A stretch of 64,000 nt of DNA, from NCBI GenBank assembly GCA_022769825.1, contig JALEJI010000028.1, positions 30,917 through 94,916 of the forward strand, written 5' to 3'. Below are positions 10,043-19,635 of this stretch, piece by piece (positions within the stretch are counted from its first letter, which is position 1; the number at the start of each line of letters is the position of its first letter). A program made the translations under genes and the position numbers. The stretch is from Prevotella sp. Its GTDB lineage: Bacteria > Bacteroidota > Bacteroidia > Bacteroidales > Bacteroidaceae. The notes beneath the pieces are model-generated. The model was not told where the DNA came from. It was given only the letters and a program-made list of their open reading frames with translations, and searched no databases.

Positions 10043-11380
10043 CTAAATGGTAAACTCGGCAAACTGTCCGCCGGCATCGTCTTTCTTCTCCTCCGCCTCC
10101 GCCTTGGCATAGCTGAAAGCCTCGCTTTGAAGAATGTCTTGGACATCGCTGCCTGAGTTTTGCATGATGATGTCGAGCAACTCTATGAAATCGCGTATGA
10201 CCTCACGCGGCGTGATGTTGTCGCTGGCCCCGACGCGAGAGTATTCCACCTGTATGAAAGTGGTGAGGTCGGCATCGGTAAGTGTCCTCCCATAGCCATA
10301 TAGAGAGGCATGAATGTCGGCAAGCTTCTCGGCAAGCACGAACATCTCCTCGTTTGAGAGTGGCTGCAAGCGTAGCACGGGGCCAAGATAGTCTTGATGA
10401 CCTTGAGCCACGAACTTGCCCTCGGAAAGGCGCGAACGCAACGCCTCATAGCTATATATGCCACGATGACGGTCTTCGACACACTGGGGCGTGCCACTCA
10501 TGATGGTGCCAATATACCGCGCCTTGCCTTGAAGCGCGTCGTTGTACATCGTAAGAATCTTCTCGTAATTATATTGTCGGGAAATGGCGTTGGGTATCTT
10601 GTAGACATTGACAAGTTCGTCGATGAAAACCAAAAGGCCCTGATAGCCAGCCTGACGAAAGAAGAATGCCAACAGTTTAAGATAGTCGTACCAGTCGTCA
10701 TCGGAAATGATTACCGAAACGCCGAGTTCTTGGCGCGCCTCCGTCTTGGTGGCATACTCGCCACGAAACCATTTCAGTACCTTGCCTTTTAGCTCGTCGT
10801 CACCTTCGGTGAAGGCCCTGTAATAGAGGGTTAGCAACCGCGCGAAATCGAAACCATGAACAAGCTCGTGCATCTGATGCACTATCGCCATGATGCGCTG
10901 CTCTACGAGTTGGGCAAACGTTGGGTCATCCACGTTGACGCCAGACGTTTTCGCGGTGGCGGTCTGCACGGAACTGATCCACCGGTCGAGAACCATGGCG
11001 AGGGCCCCACCCTCAGGCTTCGACTTGACACTAAGGTTCCTTATGAGTTCACGATAGGTGGCAAGGCCCTGTCCTTGATTGCCATGGAGACGACGCTCTG
11101 GCGACAGGTCGGCATCCACGACCACGAAACGGCGATCCATGACATAGTTGCGGATGGTCTGGAGGAGAAACGACTTGCCGCTTCCGTATTTTCCCACTAT
11201 GAAACGGAAAGAAGCACCACCCTCGCCGACAATGTCAACATCGTGGAGCAAAGCCTCTATCTCCTTGCGCCGCCCAACGGTGATGAAAGGCAAGCCTATG
11301 CGCGGCACCACGCCACCCTTGAGCGAGTTGATGACACTCTGGGCAATGCGCCGCGGTATCTTGATATTCGAATTACACAT
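10043..11380 (-). CDS. DUF2791 / BrxD-like P-loop ATP-binding protein
   Basis: FIVGKYGSGKSFLLQTIRNY, VVVDADLSPERRLHG, LLVFIDELVNVYKI; adjacent to helicase and TerB-N-like protein. Confidence 0.75.
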   Translation of the reverse strand: MCNSNIKIPRRIAQSVINSLKGGVVPRIGLPFITVGRRKEIEALLHDVDIVGEGGASFRFIVGKYGSGKSFLLQTIRNYVMDRRFVVVDADLSPERRLHGNQGQGLATYRELIRNLSVKSKPEGGALAMVLDRWISSVQTATAKTSGVNVDDPTFAQLVEQRIMAIVHQMHELVHGFDFARLLTLYYRAFTEGDDELKGKVLKWFRGEYATKTEARQELGVSVIISDDDWYDYLKLLAFFFRQAGYQGLLVFIDELVNVYKIPNAISRQYNYEKILTMYNDALQGKARYIGTIMSGTPQCVEDRHRGIYSYEALRSRLSEGKFVAQGHQDYLGPVLRLQPLSNEEMFVLAEKLADIHASLYGYGRTLTDADLTTFIQVEYSRVGASDNITPREVIRDFIELLDIIMQNSGSDVQDILQSEAFSYAKAEAEEKKDDAGGQFAEFTI

Positions 11381-13040
11381 TATTATATATTATTCTTTCT
11401 ATGTCTTCACGATAATCGTCAATGAGCTGGATGCCGTCGCCATTGTCCTCGATGACTATGTCGCCTATCTTGTCTACCATCTCATTATTGATATTCTCGA
11501 CCATCACGCCCTCGGGCACATGGATGGAGCGGAGATACTGACGCCAATCGCCACCAGTGAGGATGAGCTTGAGAAACGCTCGCTCACGGCTTTCTTCGTC
11601 ATGGCTTGGTTGGCTTGGCGAAGTCTCGGCAGGCGGAGTGCTCACGACAGGCGGTACCGGCTCAATGGAAACAGCCGGCATAGACTCCATGGAAGATGTC
11701 GGCTCGATTGGTGGCATAGGCTCCAAGGATGGTGCCAACTCTATTGACGGCATAAGCTCTGTGGAAGCGATATCGTCTTCTGTTGGCACGCCATCGAGCA
11801 ACTTGTCCTTGATTACGTCAGCGTCATTCCGGATACGGCCAAGCTTTCCATAATTGATAGACACTCTTCGTCTTTCCGCCTCTTCCGCGGCAAGCCTGCG
11901 CTTATCCTCAGCTATCCATGCCTTGACAGCGTCACATATTTGCTCTCGATAAGGCAGGACATGAATTGAGGGTTTAAGGCGTGGCTTCACGTCGAGAAGC
12001 TCGCGAAGTTGGCAGTCAATCTCTCGGAGAATAGCGCCAACGAGTTTGGCAAAATAACTGTTGTCGCCAACATACTCGTCGCGCGTCCACAATCCGCCAC
12101 GGCAAAAATACCGATGAAAAGGTGAGACTTCTATCTCCACGTTCCTGACCGGTGAAGGATCGTAGAACAGAGCGTTGGAGAACATGGAGGTTGAACGCTT
12201 GACGCGCTTGCCGGCGAAGAGGGTGCCTATGCGGTGATGGAGGCTTTTCTCCAAGACCGGAACGAGCTGTCGCAAGACCGCTGCCGTGCAACTGACAAGG
12301 CAAGACCGCTCTTTCGTGAAGAGCGCACCCTTGCGTGGGTCGTACTTGCCAAGGTCGCAAAACGTGGAGAACAACGCTTGCTCGTCGGCGGTGTCTAAAG
12401 AGGAAAGAATAGCTATCGTGTCGTCTTGCTCGCGCTCAGCCTTAAAAACCTCGGGGAAATGAGATGAGAGGTTATTGTAAACCACATAATCGCGAAGCCA
12501 CGGCGTAAGGTATTTGCCCAACTTCGGCTCGCTCTTGCGATATGCCTCGTTAATCTCGCTCAATATCTCGTAACCCTCTTCGGCCGTGTTGACCCCGACT
12601 TTCATCAAGGTCTCGTAAACATAGACGAAGATATAGCTCAATGACACGTCGGGAAACTTGCCCAAACGAAGTTGACGGCGAATGGCGAAATAGCTCCGCA
12701 ACTGCGGGACTGACATGTCGCGAAAGGATGGGAAATAACTCATGAAGCCTACTATGGGCGCGTCTTCCTCATAGTCGGCCATGAACAAGGCTTGCTCATA
12801 AAACGCCTTCGCGGCAGTGATTTGCCATGGTTGTTGACGTATCATACGCAAGAGAGAACGCAATGGCTCCTCTATGTTGGCATCGCTTGCCGACATGCCG
12901 GTGAAGTCATCACGCCTCTCTGTCTCTTCAGGAGCGAAGTAATCCCAACTATGTATGCTGTCAAGACCATCAGGCAGACCGTTGCCGTCGGCCTCGGAAA
13001 AGTCCAAGTCTTCGTCAGTATAAAAATTATCCTCGTACAT
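11373..13040 (-). CDS. TerB-N-like domain protein
   Basis: QLRSYFAIRRQLRLGKFPDVSLSYIFVYVYETLMKVGV resembles the TerB-N signature; overlaps the ATPase gene start by a few bases. Confidence 0.65.
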   Translation of the reverse strand: MYEDNFYTDEDLDFSEADGNGLPDGLDSIHSWDYFAPEETERRDDFTGMSASDANIEEPLRSLLRMIRQQPWQITAAKAFYEQALFMADYEEDAPIVGFMSYFPSFRDMSVPQLRSYFAIRRQLRLGKFPDVSLSYIFVYVYETLMKVGVNTAEEGYEILSEINEAYRKSEPKLGKYLTPWLRDYVVYNNLSSHFPEVFKAEREQDDTIAILSSLDTADEQALFSTFCDLGKYDPRKGALFTKERSCLVSCTAAVLRQLVPVLEKSLHHRIGTLFAGKRVKRSTSMFSNALFYDPSPVRNVEIEVSPFHRYFCRGGLWTRDEYVGDNSYFAKLVGAILREIDCQLRELLDVKPRLKPSIHVLPYREQICDAVKAWIAEDKRRLAAEEAERRRVSINYGKLGRIRNDADVIKDKLLDGVPTEDDIASTELMPSIELAPSLEPMPPIEPTSSMESMPAVSIEPVPPVVSTPPAETSPSQPSHDEESRERAFLKLILTGGDWRQYLRSIHVPEGVMVENINNEMVDKIGDIVIEDNGDGIQLIDDYREDIERIIYNNV

Positions 13041-13050
13041 TTATAATATA

Positions 13051-13956
13051 TCAGACCACGCCAACAATATCCAAGACGCTCTTGCAACCGTGGCGCTCAA
13101 GCCAAGAGGCAACACCATTCTTGATCTTCAAGGTGACGGTTGGGTCGATGAAGTTGGCGGTGCCGATCTCCACCGCGGTGGCTCCAGCCATGAAGAACTC
13201 TATGGCATCCTCGGCGGTCATTATGCCACCAAGGCCAATCACCGGAATGTTGACAGCCTTGTGCACGTCGTGAACCATGCGGACGGCAACAGGTTTCACA
13301 GCTGGGCCACTGAGTCCGCCCGTGCCGATAGACAGTTTAGGGCAACGATGCTCAATGTCGATGGCCATGCCCATAAGGGTGTTGATGAGCGAAACGGCGT
13401 TGGCTCCCTCAGCCTCGCATGCACGAGCTATGTCTGAAATGTTGGTGACATTGGGCGAAAGTTTCACGATAAGGGTCTTGTGATATGACTTTCTTACGGC
13501 TTTCACTACGCTCGCGGCACCCTCGCATGTAACACCAAAAGCCATGCCGCCATCCTTTACATTGGGACAGGAAATGTTCAATTCTATGGCAGGAATCTTG
13601 TCTAATGAGTCAATTCGCGCAGCACATTCAGCATAGTTTTCGGGTGAGTTTCCACTCACGTTAACAATGAAATTTGTGTCAATATCCTTAAGTTTCGGGT
13701 ATATGTTTTCACAGAAATAATCCACTCCCTTGTTCTGCAAACCTACACAATTCAGCATGCCGGAAGCAGTCTCTGCCATACGTGGATAATCATTTCCCTC
13801 GCGTTTTTCAAGGGTTGTTCCCTTTACAATAATACCGCCCAACTCCTCTAACGGAACAAGGTCTTGAAACTCCAAACCATAGCCAAACGTCCCGCTCGCC
13901 GTCAAAATGGGGTTGCGAAGAGAAAAATTATTTATCTTTACATTTAAGTCTACCAT
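13051..13956 (-). CDS. pyrD: dihydroorotate dehydrogenase catalytic subunit
   Basis: [52 protein letters not shown]. Confidence 0.93.
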   Translation of the reverse strand: MVDLNVKINNFSLRNPILTASGTFGYGLEFQDLVPLEELGGIIVKGTTLEKREGNDYPRMAETASGMLNCVGLQNKGVDYFCENIYPKLKDIDTNFIVNVSGNSPENYAECAARIDSLDKIPAIELNISCPNVKDGGMAFGVTCEGAASVVKAVRKSYHKTLIVKLSPNVTNISDIARACEAEGANAVSLINTLMGMAIDIEHRCPKLSIGTGGLSGPAVKPVAVRMVHDVHKAVNIPVIGLGGIMTAEDAIEFFMAGATAVEIGTANFIDPTVTLKIKNGVASWLERHGCKSVLDIVGVV

Positions 13957-13996
13957 AATGAGTAATTTATTTTTACATTATCAAGCATTATTCCGT

Positions 13997-14761
13997 TCAC
14001 CACAACAGCTTGTCAATATTGAATACAGGCCCATCTTGACACACCCTGAGATTGCCTTCAACAGTCTTCTCGACACAACACAAACAAGCTCCCAAACCAC
14101 AAGCCATCATGTTTTCAAGAGAAGCTTCGCAGTTAATGCCATTGGCCTTGGCATACCTTGCCACAGCCTTCATCATCGGTTTTGGCCCACACGTCTGGAT
14201 AACATCGAACTTCTCGTGCCGCAAGACGGAATGATTGGTTACAAATCCCTTTTCTCCCTCCGACTCGTCTTCAGTGGTAACGTAAACATTGCCTATCTCC
14301 TTGAAAAGATCCAACTCCAGCAAATCCTTGGCAGACCTGGCTCCCAAAAGGAAAGAAGGCTCGGATTCCTCTTGCCTTAACTTGCTGCCTTGCCAAAGAA
14401 GTGGGGCGACACCTACACCGCCGCCCACAAGCAACACTTTCTTATGGAAAACCTGGCTGAAGCCATTGCCAAGAGGCAAGAGGCAATTAACAATGTCGCC
14501 CGCACACAACTGGTACAGATGACGGGTACCATCACCTATGCCGGCGACAAGCAACCACAATTCATTACGATCGTAGTCCACATAGTTGATTGAGATTGGG
14601 CGACGGAGGAATGTACTTGGAGAATTATCTACGCGAACTTCTACAAACTGACCGGGAAGCATGTCCGGGAGAGTATCATCATGGGTCAACTTCAACAAGA
14701 CATGATGGTCAGAAAGATGCGTCGCAGATACAACGCGAAGGTCTAAACAATATTTTTTCAT
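13997..14761 (-). CDS. pyrK: dihydroorotate dehydrogenase electron transfer subunit
   Basis: FAD-binding RRPISI, GGGVGVAPLLW, 2Fe-2S cluster CGLGACLCC; next to pyrD. Confidence 0.92.
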   Translation of the reverse strand: MKKYCLDLRVVSATHLSDHHVLLKLTHDDTLPDMLPGQFVEVRVDNSPSTFLRRPISINYVDYDRNELWLLVAGIGDGTRHLYQLCAGDIVNCLLPLGNGFSQVFHKKVLLVGGGVGVAPLLWQGSKLRQEESEPSFLLGARSAKDLLELDLFKEIGNVYVTTEDESEGEKGFVTNHSVLRHEKFDVIQTCGPKPMMKAVARYAKANGINCEASLENMMACGLGACLCCVEKTVEGNLRVCQDGPVFNIDKLLW

Positions 14762-15064
14762 GGTTGAAAATTAGCGAGGGTCAACACGACTACCTCTTCT
14801 TATATATAATGATGTTGAACTTTACAACCACAAAGATAATTGTTTTATCCGTACATGCCAAGAAAGGAAGGTAAAAATATTGTTTTATTGCTGTTCGAAA
14901 AACTATTTAGGATGCCCCCAAGGCCTGAAAGAGCGTCACTTGGCATACATACCTTACTCCATTTATGTCTTGCGAACAGAAATTAAGTAAAGCATATGGC
15001 AAGACGAGTCGCCTTGCTGATTACATTGTTGAAAACAAAGGCTTCATGCGCTAAGCGATACTAC

Positions 15065-15148
15065 GTAGCTATTCAAGCGTAAACGCATCGTGAAATAAGC
15101 GTGAACATGTAGCGATTCAAACGTGCGTGTAGCGATTCAAACGTAAAT
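15065..15148. repeat. short imperfect tandem array, period 20-22 bp (GTAGCGATTCAAACGT core)
   Basis: GTAGCTATTCAAGCGTAAAC (15065), degenerate copy near 15087, GTAGCGATTCAAACGT at 15109 and 15129. Confidence 0.7.
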
Positions 15149-15286
15149 CCGGCACGATAGCACCAAAACACAAAAGGCTGTTCAAGGCGAAGCCAAAGCT
15201 CCATAATTCGTACGCTACCCCAATAAGAAAACTTGAATTACCGTGTGAATCGTGACATCATATCGGCAAGACACAAGTAACAAAAA

Positions 15287-15323
15287 GGACTGGATTCCTC
15301 GCTTGGAATCCAGTCCTGCTTTT
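15287..15323. terminator. hairpin terminator
   Basis: ggactggattc ctcgcttg gaatccagtcc then tgcttttt; a-run on the other side. Confidence 0.75.
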
Positions 15324-15354
15324 TATGCTTGGAAAAGATTTATCGAAAAAGATA

Positions 15355-15876
15355 TTATTTTTTGGGCACGAAAGACTCCCATGTTTGGTCATCAAAAAAG
15401 ACCCTTATCTCGGTGATTTTACGTTGGCGATTGTTGTATATTTTGACAATGTTTTTTTCATTATTCATATTACCAGAACCACGATTATAACCGCTTTGGT
15501 CAAAGAGAGTAGAAGGGGATACTGTTTGTCCTGCCACACCGTGGACCGAACAGTTCAAAGATGACGCTCCCCCGGATAAGGGAGGGGTAGCTGCGCCAGA
15601 GGCTTGGGCATTACTTGTAGAATCGTCGGTATTTGATTTGGAAAGTCCTTGATTTTGGTACATTGGCCCCTTTCCATCAAAGAGCCATTCCATGGCAATA
15701 TCAGGAAAACGTGTATGGATGGCCTCATAATGTTTGAGGGTAGGTTGGGTCTTGCCGCGAAGAAGCAAACTCAGGGTTCCTTCGTTGATGCCAGTCTCGG
15801 TTGCAAACACTTTATTGTTCATGTGCTTGCTATCCATTATCTCCTTGATTCTATCCTTCAGATTCTCGTTTTCCAT
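15355..15876 (-). CDS. XRE-family helix-turn-helix protein
   Basis: N-terminal HTH NNKVFATETGINEGTLSLLLRGKTQPTLKHYEAI. Confidence 0.8.
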   Translation of the reverse strand: MENENLKDRIKEIMDSKHMNNKVFATETGINEGTLSLLLRGKTQPTLKHYEAIHTRFPDIAMEWLFDGKGPMYQNQGLSKSNTDDSTSNAQASGAATPPLSGGASSLNCSVHGVAGQTVSPSTLFDQSGYNRGSGNMNNEKNIVKIYNNRQRKITEIRVFFDDQTWESFVPKK

Positions 15877-16593
15877 GTCACAAGTATTTTTGGGGGCATT
15901 GAAGCCTTATCTATTTATATTTGCAAAGTTAAATCAATTTTTCGAGAAAAGCAACAAACTAAAAATAAATTTTATTTCTTAAAGTTTAAATTTATTTATC
16001 GCCTTAGGCTAAATTTAGATTTGTTGCCTAAATTCACGCCATTTATATTTAGAATATTAAACATGACTGTGCTCTATGCTATTAATCTATTAAAACATAG
16101 AAACTTAGTAATTTGTTGACTATAATTATGATATCTAAACCTTATAATCATTTCAATATTAAAATATGCATTGATTTCGCTTTCAATAATGCCTTTTTGA
16201 CAACATGCATCGTTCATTTTAGCATTAAACAGCCTGTAAGTTCTTGACTTACCGATGATTACATTACCATGTCACAATTGCATATTTATTTCTTTTTCTT
16301 TATAAAGTTAAAGTTTTAGACTTTTGATTATGACATAAATATTTCTAAATGCCTTTATATTTGCAAATTTTAGTTTGATAATATAAACACCACAAGTTTA
16401 ATGCTTTAGATTTATTTTTACATAGTTTGAATTATCAAATTATAATAAGCCTTAATAATAAATTCCAATATGAAAAGATACTCATTTTTCGCTTGGCTGC
16501 GTTTTTTCCCGACAGATGGCAAAGACGCTGAAAAAAATCGATTCTCGGAGGCGTTTTTTCAGGCTAACTAACACATTCTCACCAATTTAAGCA

Positions 16594-16618
16594 TAAAAAA
16601 AGCGTCCTCAAGGACGCT
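16594..16618 (-). terminator. Rho-independent terminator for holA
   Basis: agcgtcc tcaa ggacgct with a run of A on the + strand (T-run on the minus strand). Confidence 0.75.
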
Positions 16619-16654
16619 CAAAATAGAAGAAAATAAGCCTCAAAAAGGGGCTTT

Positions 16655-17683
16655 TCAGTGTAAAATAAAGAAAATTAGCTCCTTCATAAGGTCGCCAACA
16701 GAGGTTGATGGGTTGTCTAAACCCTTACTTTTAGCGTCAATCTCTCTCAATTTCTGAAGAATCTGCAAAGTCTTGTTCCCAGTGTAATTTCGCATACCCA
16801 CAAGATAGTCTTTTATGCCCCATACATTCTTCAAGTCAAGGTAAGCCGCCAAGGCGTTTTGATCTTTATTATTGGGCGCATAATATGCAAGCATCAAGTT
16901 CTGGAAGTAAGAGAAGAGAAGAGGCAAAAATGAGAACAGAGAGCCAGCCTTTGGATTGTTGTCAAAATATTTGATTATCATATTTGCCTTTAAGATATTG
17001 CGGTTGACAATGGCGTCGCGAAGCTCAAAGGAATTGAATTCCTTGCTCACCCCAATGTTCCGCTCTACCATTTCCGGGGTAATTCTCATTTCTCCTGATG
17101 GTAAGGAAATGACCAATTTGTCAAGCTCTGAATAAAGGCGATTAAGATCCGCTCCTACGTTGTCGGCTATCATCGCCGCACTCTTGTCGTCAATGCTAAA
17201 TTTCTTCGCCTGAAGGTAAGAGCGTATGTGTCCGGGCAGTTGCCATTCACGCAACTTCTTACTCTCAAACACCACCCCACTCTTCTCCACGGCCGAAACC
17301 AATTTCAAACGCTTGTTCATGACACCATTCTTATAACAGATCACAAGTATGGTCTTCGGTTGTGGATTTTGGGCGTAGCGTTCAAGTTTTTCCAGTGAGC
17401 GCAGCCCTTGTGCCTCTTTAACGATAATCACCCTTTTAGGGGCCATCATCGGAAACTGCATGGCAAGGTCGGCAATCTGGGATCCAGACACGTCTGCGCC
17501 AAACACCACCGTCTGGTCAAAGGCCTGTTGGTCGGCAGGCAAGGCATGAGACTGGATATAGTCGCAAACTTGGTCTATATAATATGCCTCATCGCCCATC
17601 AATATATATATAGGTGCGAAGACATTGTTTTTAAGGTCTCGCATGATGCCATCGTAAGTCGGCAATGTTTTTTTCTCAGCCAT
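16655..17683 (-). CDS. holA: DNA polymerase III subunit delta
   Basis: PIYILMGDEAYYIDQVCDYI; size and conserved domain pattern of HolA. Confidence 0.88.
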   Translation of the reverse strand: MAEKKTLPTYDGIMRDLKNNVFAPIYILMGDEAYYIDQVCDYIQSHALPADQQAFDQTVVFGADVSGSQIADLAMQFPMMAPKRVIIVKEAQGLRSLEKLERYAQNPQPKTILVICYKNGVMNKRLKLVSAVEKSGVVFESKKLREWQLPGHIRSYLQAKKFSIDDKSAAMIADNVGADLNRLYSELDKLVISLPSGEMRITPEMVERNIGVSKEFNSFELRDAIVNRNILKANMIIKYFDNNPKAGSLFSFLPLLFSYFQNLMLAYYAPNNKDQNALAAYLDLKNVWGIKDYLVGMRNYTGNKTLQILQKLREIDAKSKGLDNPSTSVGDLMKELIFFILH

Positions 17684-17709
17684 AGGCTTTCACTATTCAG
17701 AATATTTAT

Positions 17710-17718
17710 TATCTTTGC
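17710..17718 (+). promoter_or_regulatory. Bacteroidota-type -7 element TATCTTTGC
   Basis: Directly upstream of CDS 17731. Confidence 0.5.
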
Positions 17719-17730
17719 AAAGTTAATAAA

Positions 17731-18180
17731 ATGATTCGACTAAACCTTCCTTCGTTTGATATAAAAACACGCGTCGTGGATGGCCGAGGCCAGGTGCTCG
17801 ACCCGCTTCGCAGACGTTGGGTAGCCCTGACGCCTGAGGAATGGGTGCGCCAGCACTTCATCCACTGGCTAACCAGCTCGCTCGGCTATCCACAAGCTCT
17901 GCTCGCAAACGAGGTACAGCTGAACATAGGTATGAAAAAACTACGCGCCGACAGCGTGCTATACGACCGAGAGCTTCATCCGAAGATGATTATTGAATAC
18001 AAGGCCCCCAGCATACCTATCACCCAAAAAGTTTTCAACCAGATCATGGCATACAATCTGCAGTTGCATGCTCCCTACCTCGTCGTGTCGAATGGCATAA
18101 AACACTATTGTTGCAAGCTGGACAACGTTGGTAAAAAATATTTATTTTTAAGCACAATGCCATGTTATGAAGAAATTTGA
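17731..18180 (+). CDS. small HSDR_N_2-like (type I restriction enzyme R N-terminal-like) protein
   Basis: LRADSVLYDRELHPKMIIEYKAPSIPIT, a nuclease-like D..E.K pattern; small orphan protein next to holA. Confidence 0.75.
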   Translation: MIRLNLPSFDIKTRVVDGRGQVLDPLRRRWVALTPEEWVRQHFIHWLTSSLGYPQALLANEVQLNIGMKKLRADSVLYDRELHPKMIIEYKAPSIPITQKVFNQIMAYNLQLHAPYLVVSNGIKHYCCKLDNVGKKYLFLSTMPCYEEI

Positions 18181-18253
18181 CAAATTGCCCCTATTTTAAT
18201 TAGCGTCACTCAACTTTATTTTCCTTTTCTTTCTTGGCTACACAATTAATTAG

Positions 18254-18262
18254 TATCTTTGC
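18254..18262 (+). promoter_or_regulatory. Bacteroidota-type -7 element TATCTTTGC upstream of the parA array
   Basis: TAnnTTTGC; the 18287-18645 array lies between it and parA. Confidence 0.45.
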
Positions 18263-18286
18263 AAAAGCGAATGCGTGATTGATAGA

Positions 18287-18645
18287 CTGCGCGCAATAAA
18301 GCAAATACTCAATGCAGCAATTAAGCAAAGAATACCATTGCGCGCAATAGCGCAAATGCGGCAATGTAATTTGCGCACAATGACACAACAAGGCAATTCT
18401 AATTGCACGCAATACGCAAGCGGCGATTGCACGCAATAGAACAAGCCAGGTTGCGCACAACCATTCAGCCGTTCCAAGCGCGATTGCATACAATCGAACA
18501 AGCTATATTGTGCGCAATGCAACAAGCATGACCGTGCATTACAAATCGGCCGCTATTGCACGCAACGCGAAAAGCGTGATTGCACGCAAACAAGCAAGCA
18601 ATATAACGCGTTTGCACGCAATCAACAGGGTATGATTGTACGCAA
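18287..18645. repeat. array of palindromic TTGCRCGCAA boxes at 24- and 32/33-bp spacing (candidate partition centromere or iterons)
   Basis: Boxes start at 18338, 18371, 18403, 18427, 18451, 18484, 18508, 18556, 18580, 18612, 18636; spacings 33,32,24,24,33,24,48,24,32,24; weaker boxes near 18287, 18311 and 18532. Confidence 0.9.
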
Positions 18646-18714
18646 ACAAGCAGTCGAGCAAAACGACAACCACGAAAGCACGCTAATAACAGGCAATAAC
18701 AAAGAACAAATACT

Positions 18715-19572
18715 ATGGAAGTTCAAACAACAAATCATCAACTGTCAGACGTAGTTTCTGTTACCAACTTCAAGGGCGGTGTGGGAAAGACCACCACAGT
18801 GCAAACCCTTGCGGCATGTCTGCACAAGCTTCATCCACAAAAGAGGGTCATCGTGATAGACCTTGACCCACAATGCAACCTCTCTTTTCTTCTCGGCTGG
18901 AACGATTTAAGGAAGACCCTACCCGAGTACGCTCGCATGACCATCTACGATGCCATGACAAAGGTGGCTAAGATTCCTGTCTACACATCGCCAGAAGGCA
19001 TCTTCTACGTGCCCGGCTCGTCAGAGATGCAGAACATCGATGTTTCGCTCTTTGGTCAGAACATCCCACGCCTCGTGCTCGCCAAGTGCGTTATGCAAGG
19101 GTATTACAACATGACAAACGGGGCCATAGACGAGAAGACAGCCACAGGCAACGTGTTCACCGACTTCGACTACATGCTCATCGACTGCCCTCCATCGCTC
19201 TCGCAGAGCACCTGCAACGCCATGGCCATGGCAACGACAATGCTCGTGCCCATCCAGATGGAGGGTCTCAGCGTGACGGGTGTCGGAAGCATTCTTGAGC
19301 AGGCTAAGCAAATAAGGAAAGAGCTCAACCCGAACCTTGCCAACATGCTCCTCCTGCCAACCATGGTCAACAGCCAGCTCGTCATCACCAACGAACTCCA
19401 AGATTTCCTTGAGAACAACTTTGACGACTCTCTCATCCCTACCCCAATCCATCGCTCCGTGAAAGTGGCGGAGGCGCAAACAAGAATGACCAACGTCATC
19501 GACTATGCTCCATCATGCCGCGCGGCTGAGGATTACATGAAAGTGGCAAAGACCATTTTCGGAGAGGATTAG
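18715..19572 (+). CDS. parA: ParA-family partition ATPase
   Basis: Deviant Walker A FKGGVGKTTTVQTLA, VIDLDPQCNLS, LIDCPPSLSQST. Confidence 0.92.
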   Translation: MEVQTTNHQLSDVVSVTNFKGGVGKTTTVQTLAACLHKLHPQKRVIVIDLDPQCNLSFLLGWNDLRKTLPEYARMTIYDAMTKVAKIPVYTSPEGIFYVPGSSEMQNIDVSLFGQNIPRLVLAKCVMQGYYNMTNGAIDEKTATGNVFTDFDYMLIDCPPSLSQSTCNAMAMATTMLVPIQMEGLSVTGVGSILEQAKQIRKELNPNLANMLLLPTMVNSQLVITNELQDFLENNFDDSLIPTPIHRSVKVAEAQTRMTNVIDYAPSCRAAEDYMKVAKTIFGED

Positions 19573-19635
19573 GCATCTATCTAAAAGAGACACCATCCAC
19601 ACCATGACTCCAACAAAACATCAGGAAAACAAGAA

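Noticed and set aside
7595-13040. Complete BREX system
   Set aside because: pglZ, pglX and other BREX core genes are absent; only BrxD-like and helicase components with a TerB-like protein.
17731-18180. HsdR-like N-terminal protein as part of a type I restriction system
   Set aside because: Only about 150 aa, no hsdM/hsdS/helicase nearby; looks like a stand-alone small protein commonly seen beside holA in Bacteroidota.
18206-18525. Minus-strand ORFs with repeated CAQ/CVQ motifs
   Set aside because: They are translations of the TTGCRCGCAA array; the repeats arise from DNA periodicity, not a protein.
18287-18645. Possible CRISPR array
   Set aside because: Boxes are 10 bp palindromes with 14-23 bp spacers that share sequence (ACAAGC); no 25-40 bp repeats, no unique spacers and no cas genes in the window.
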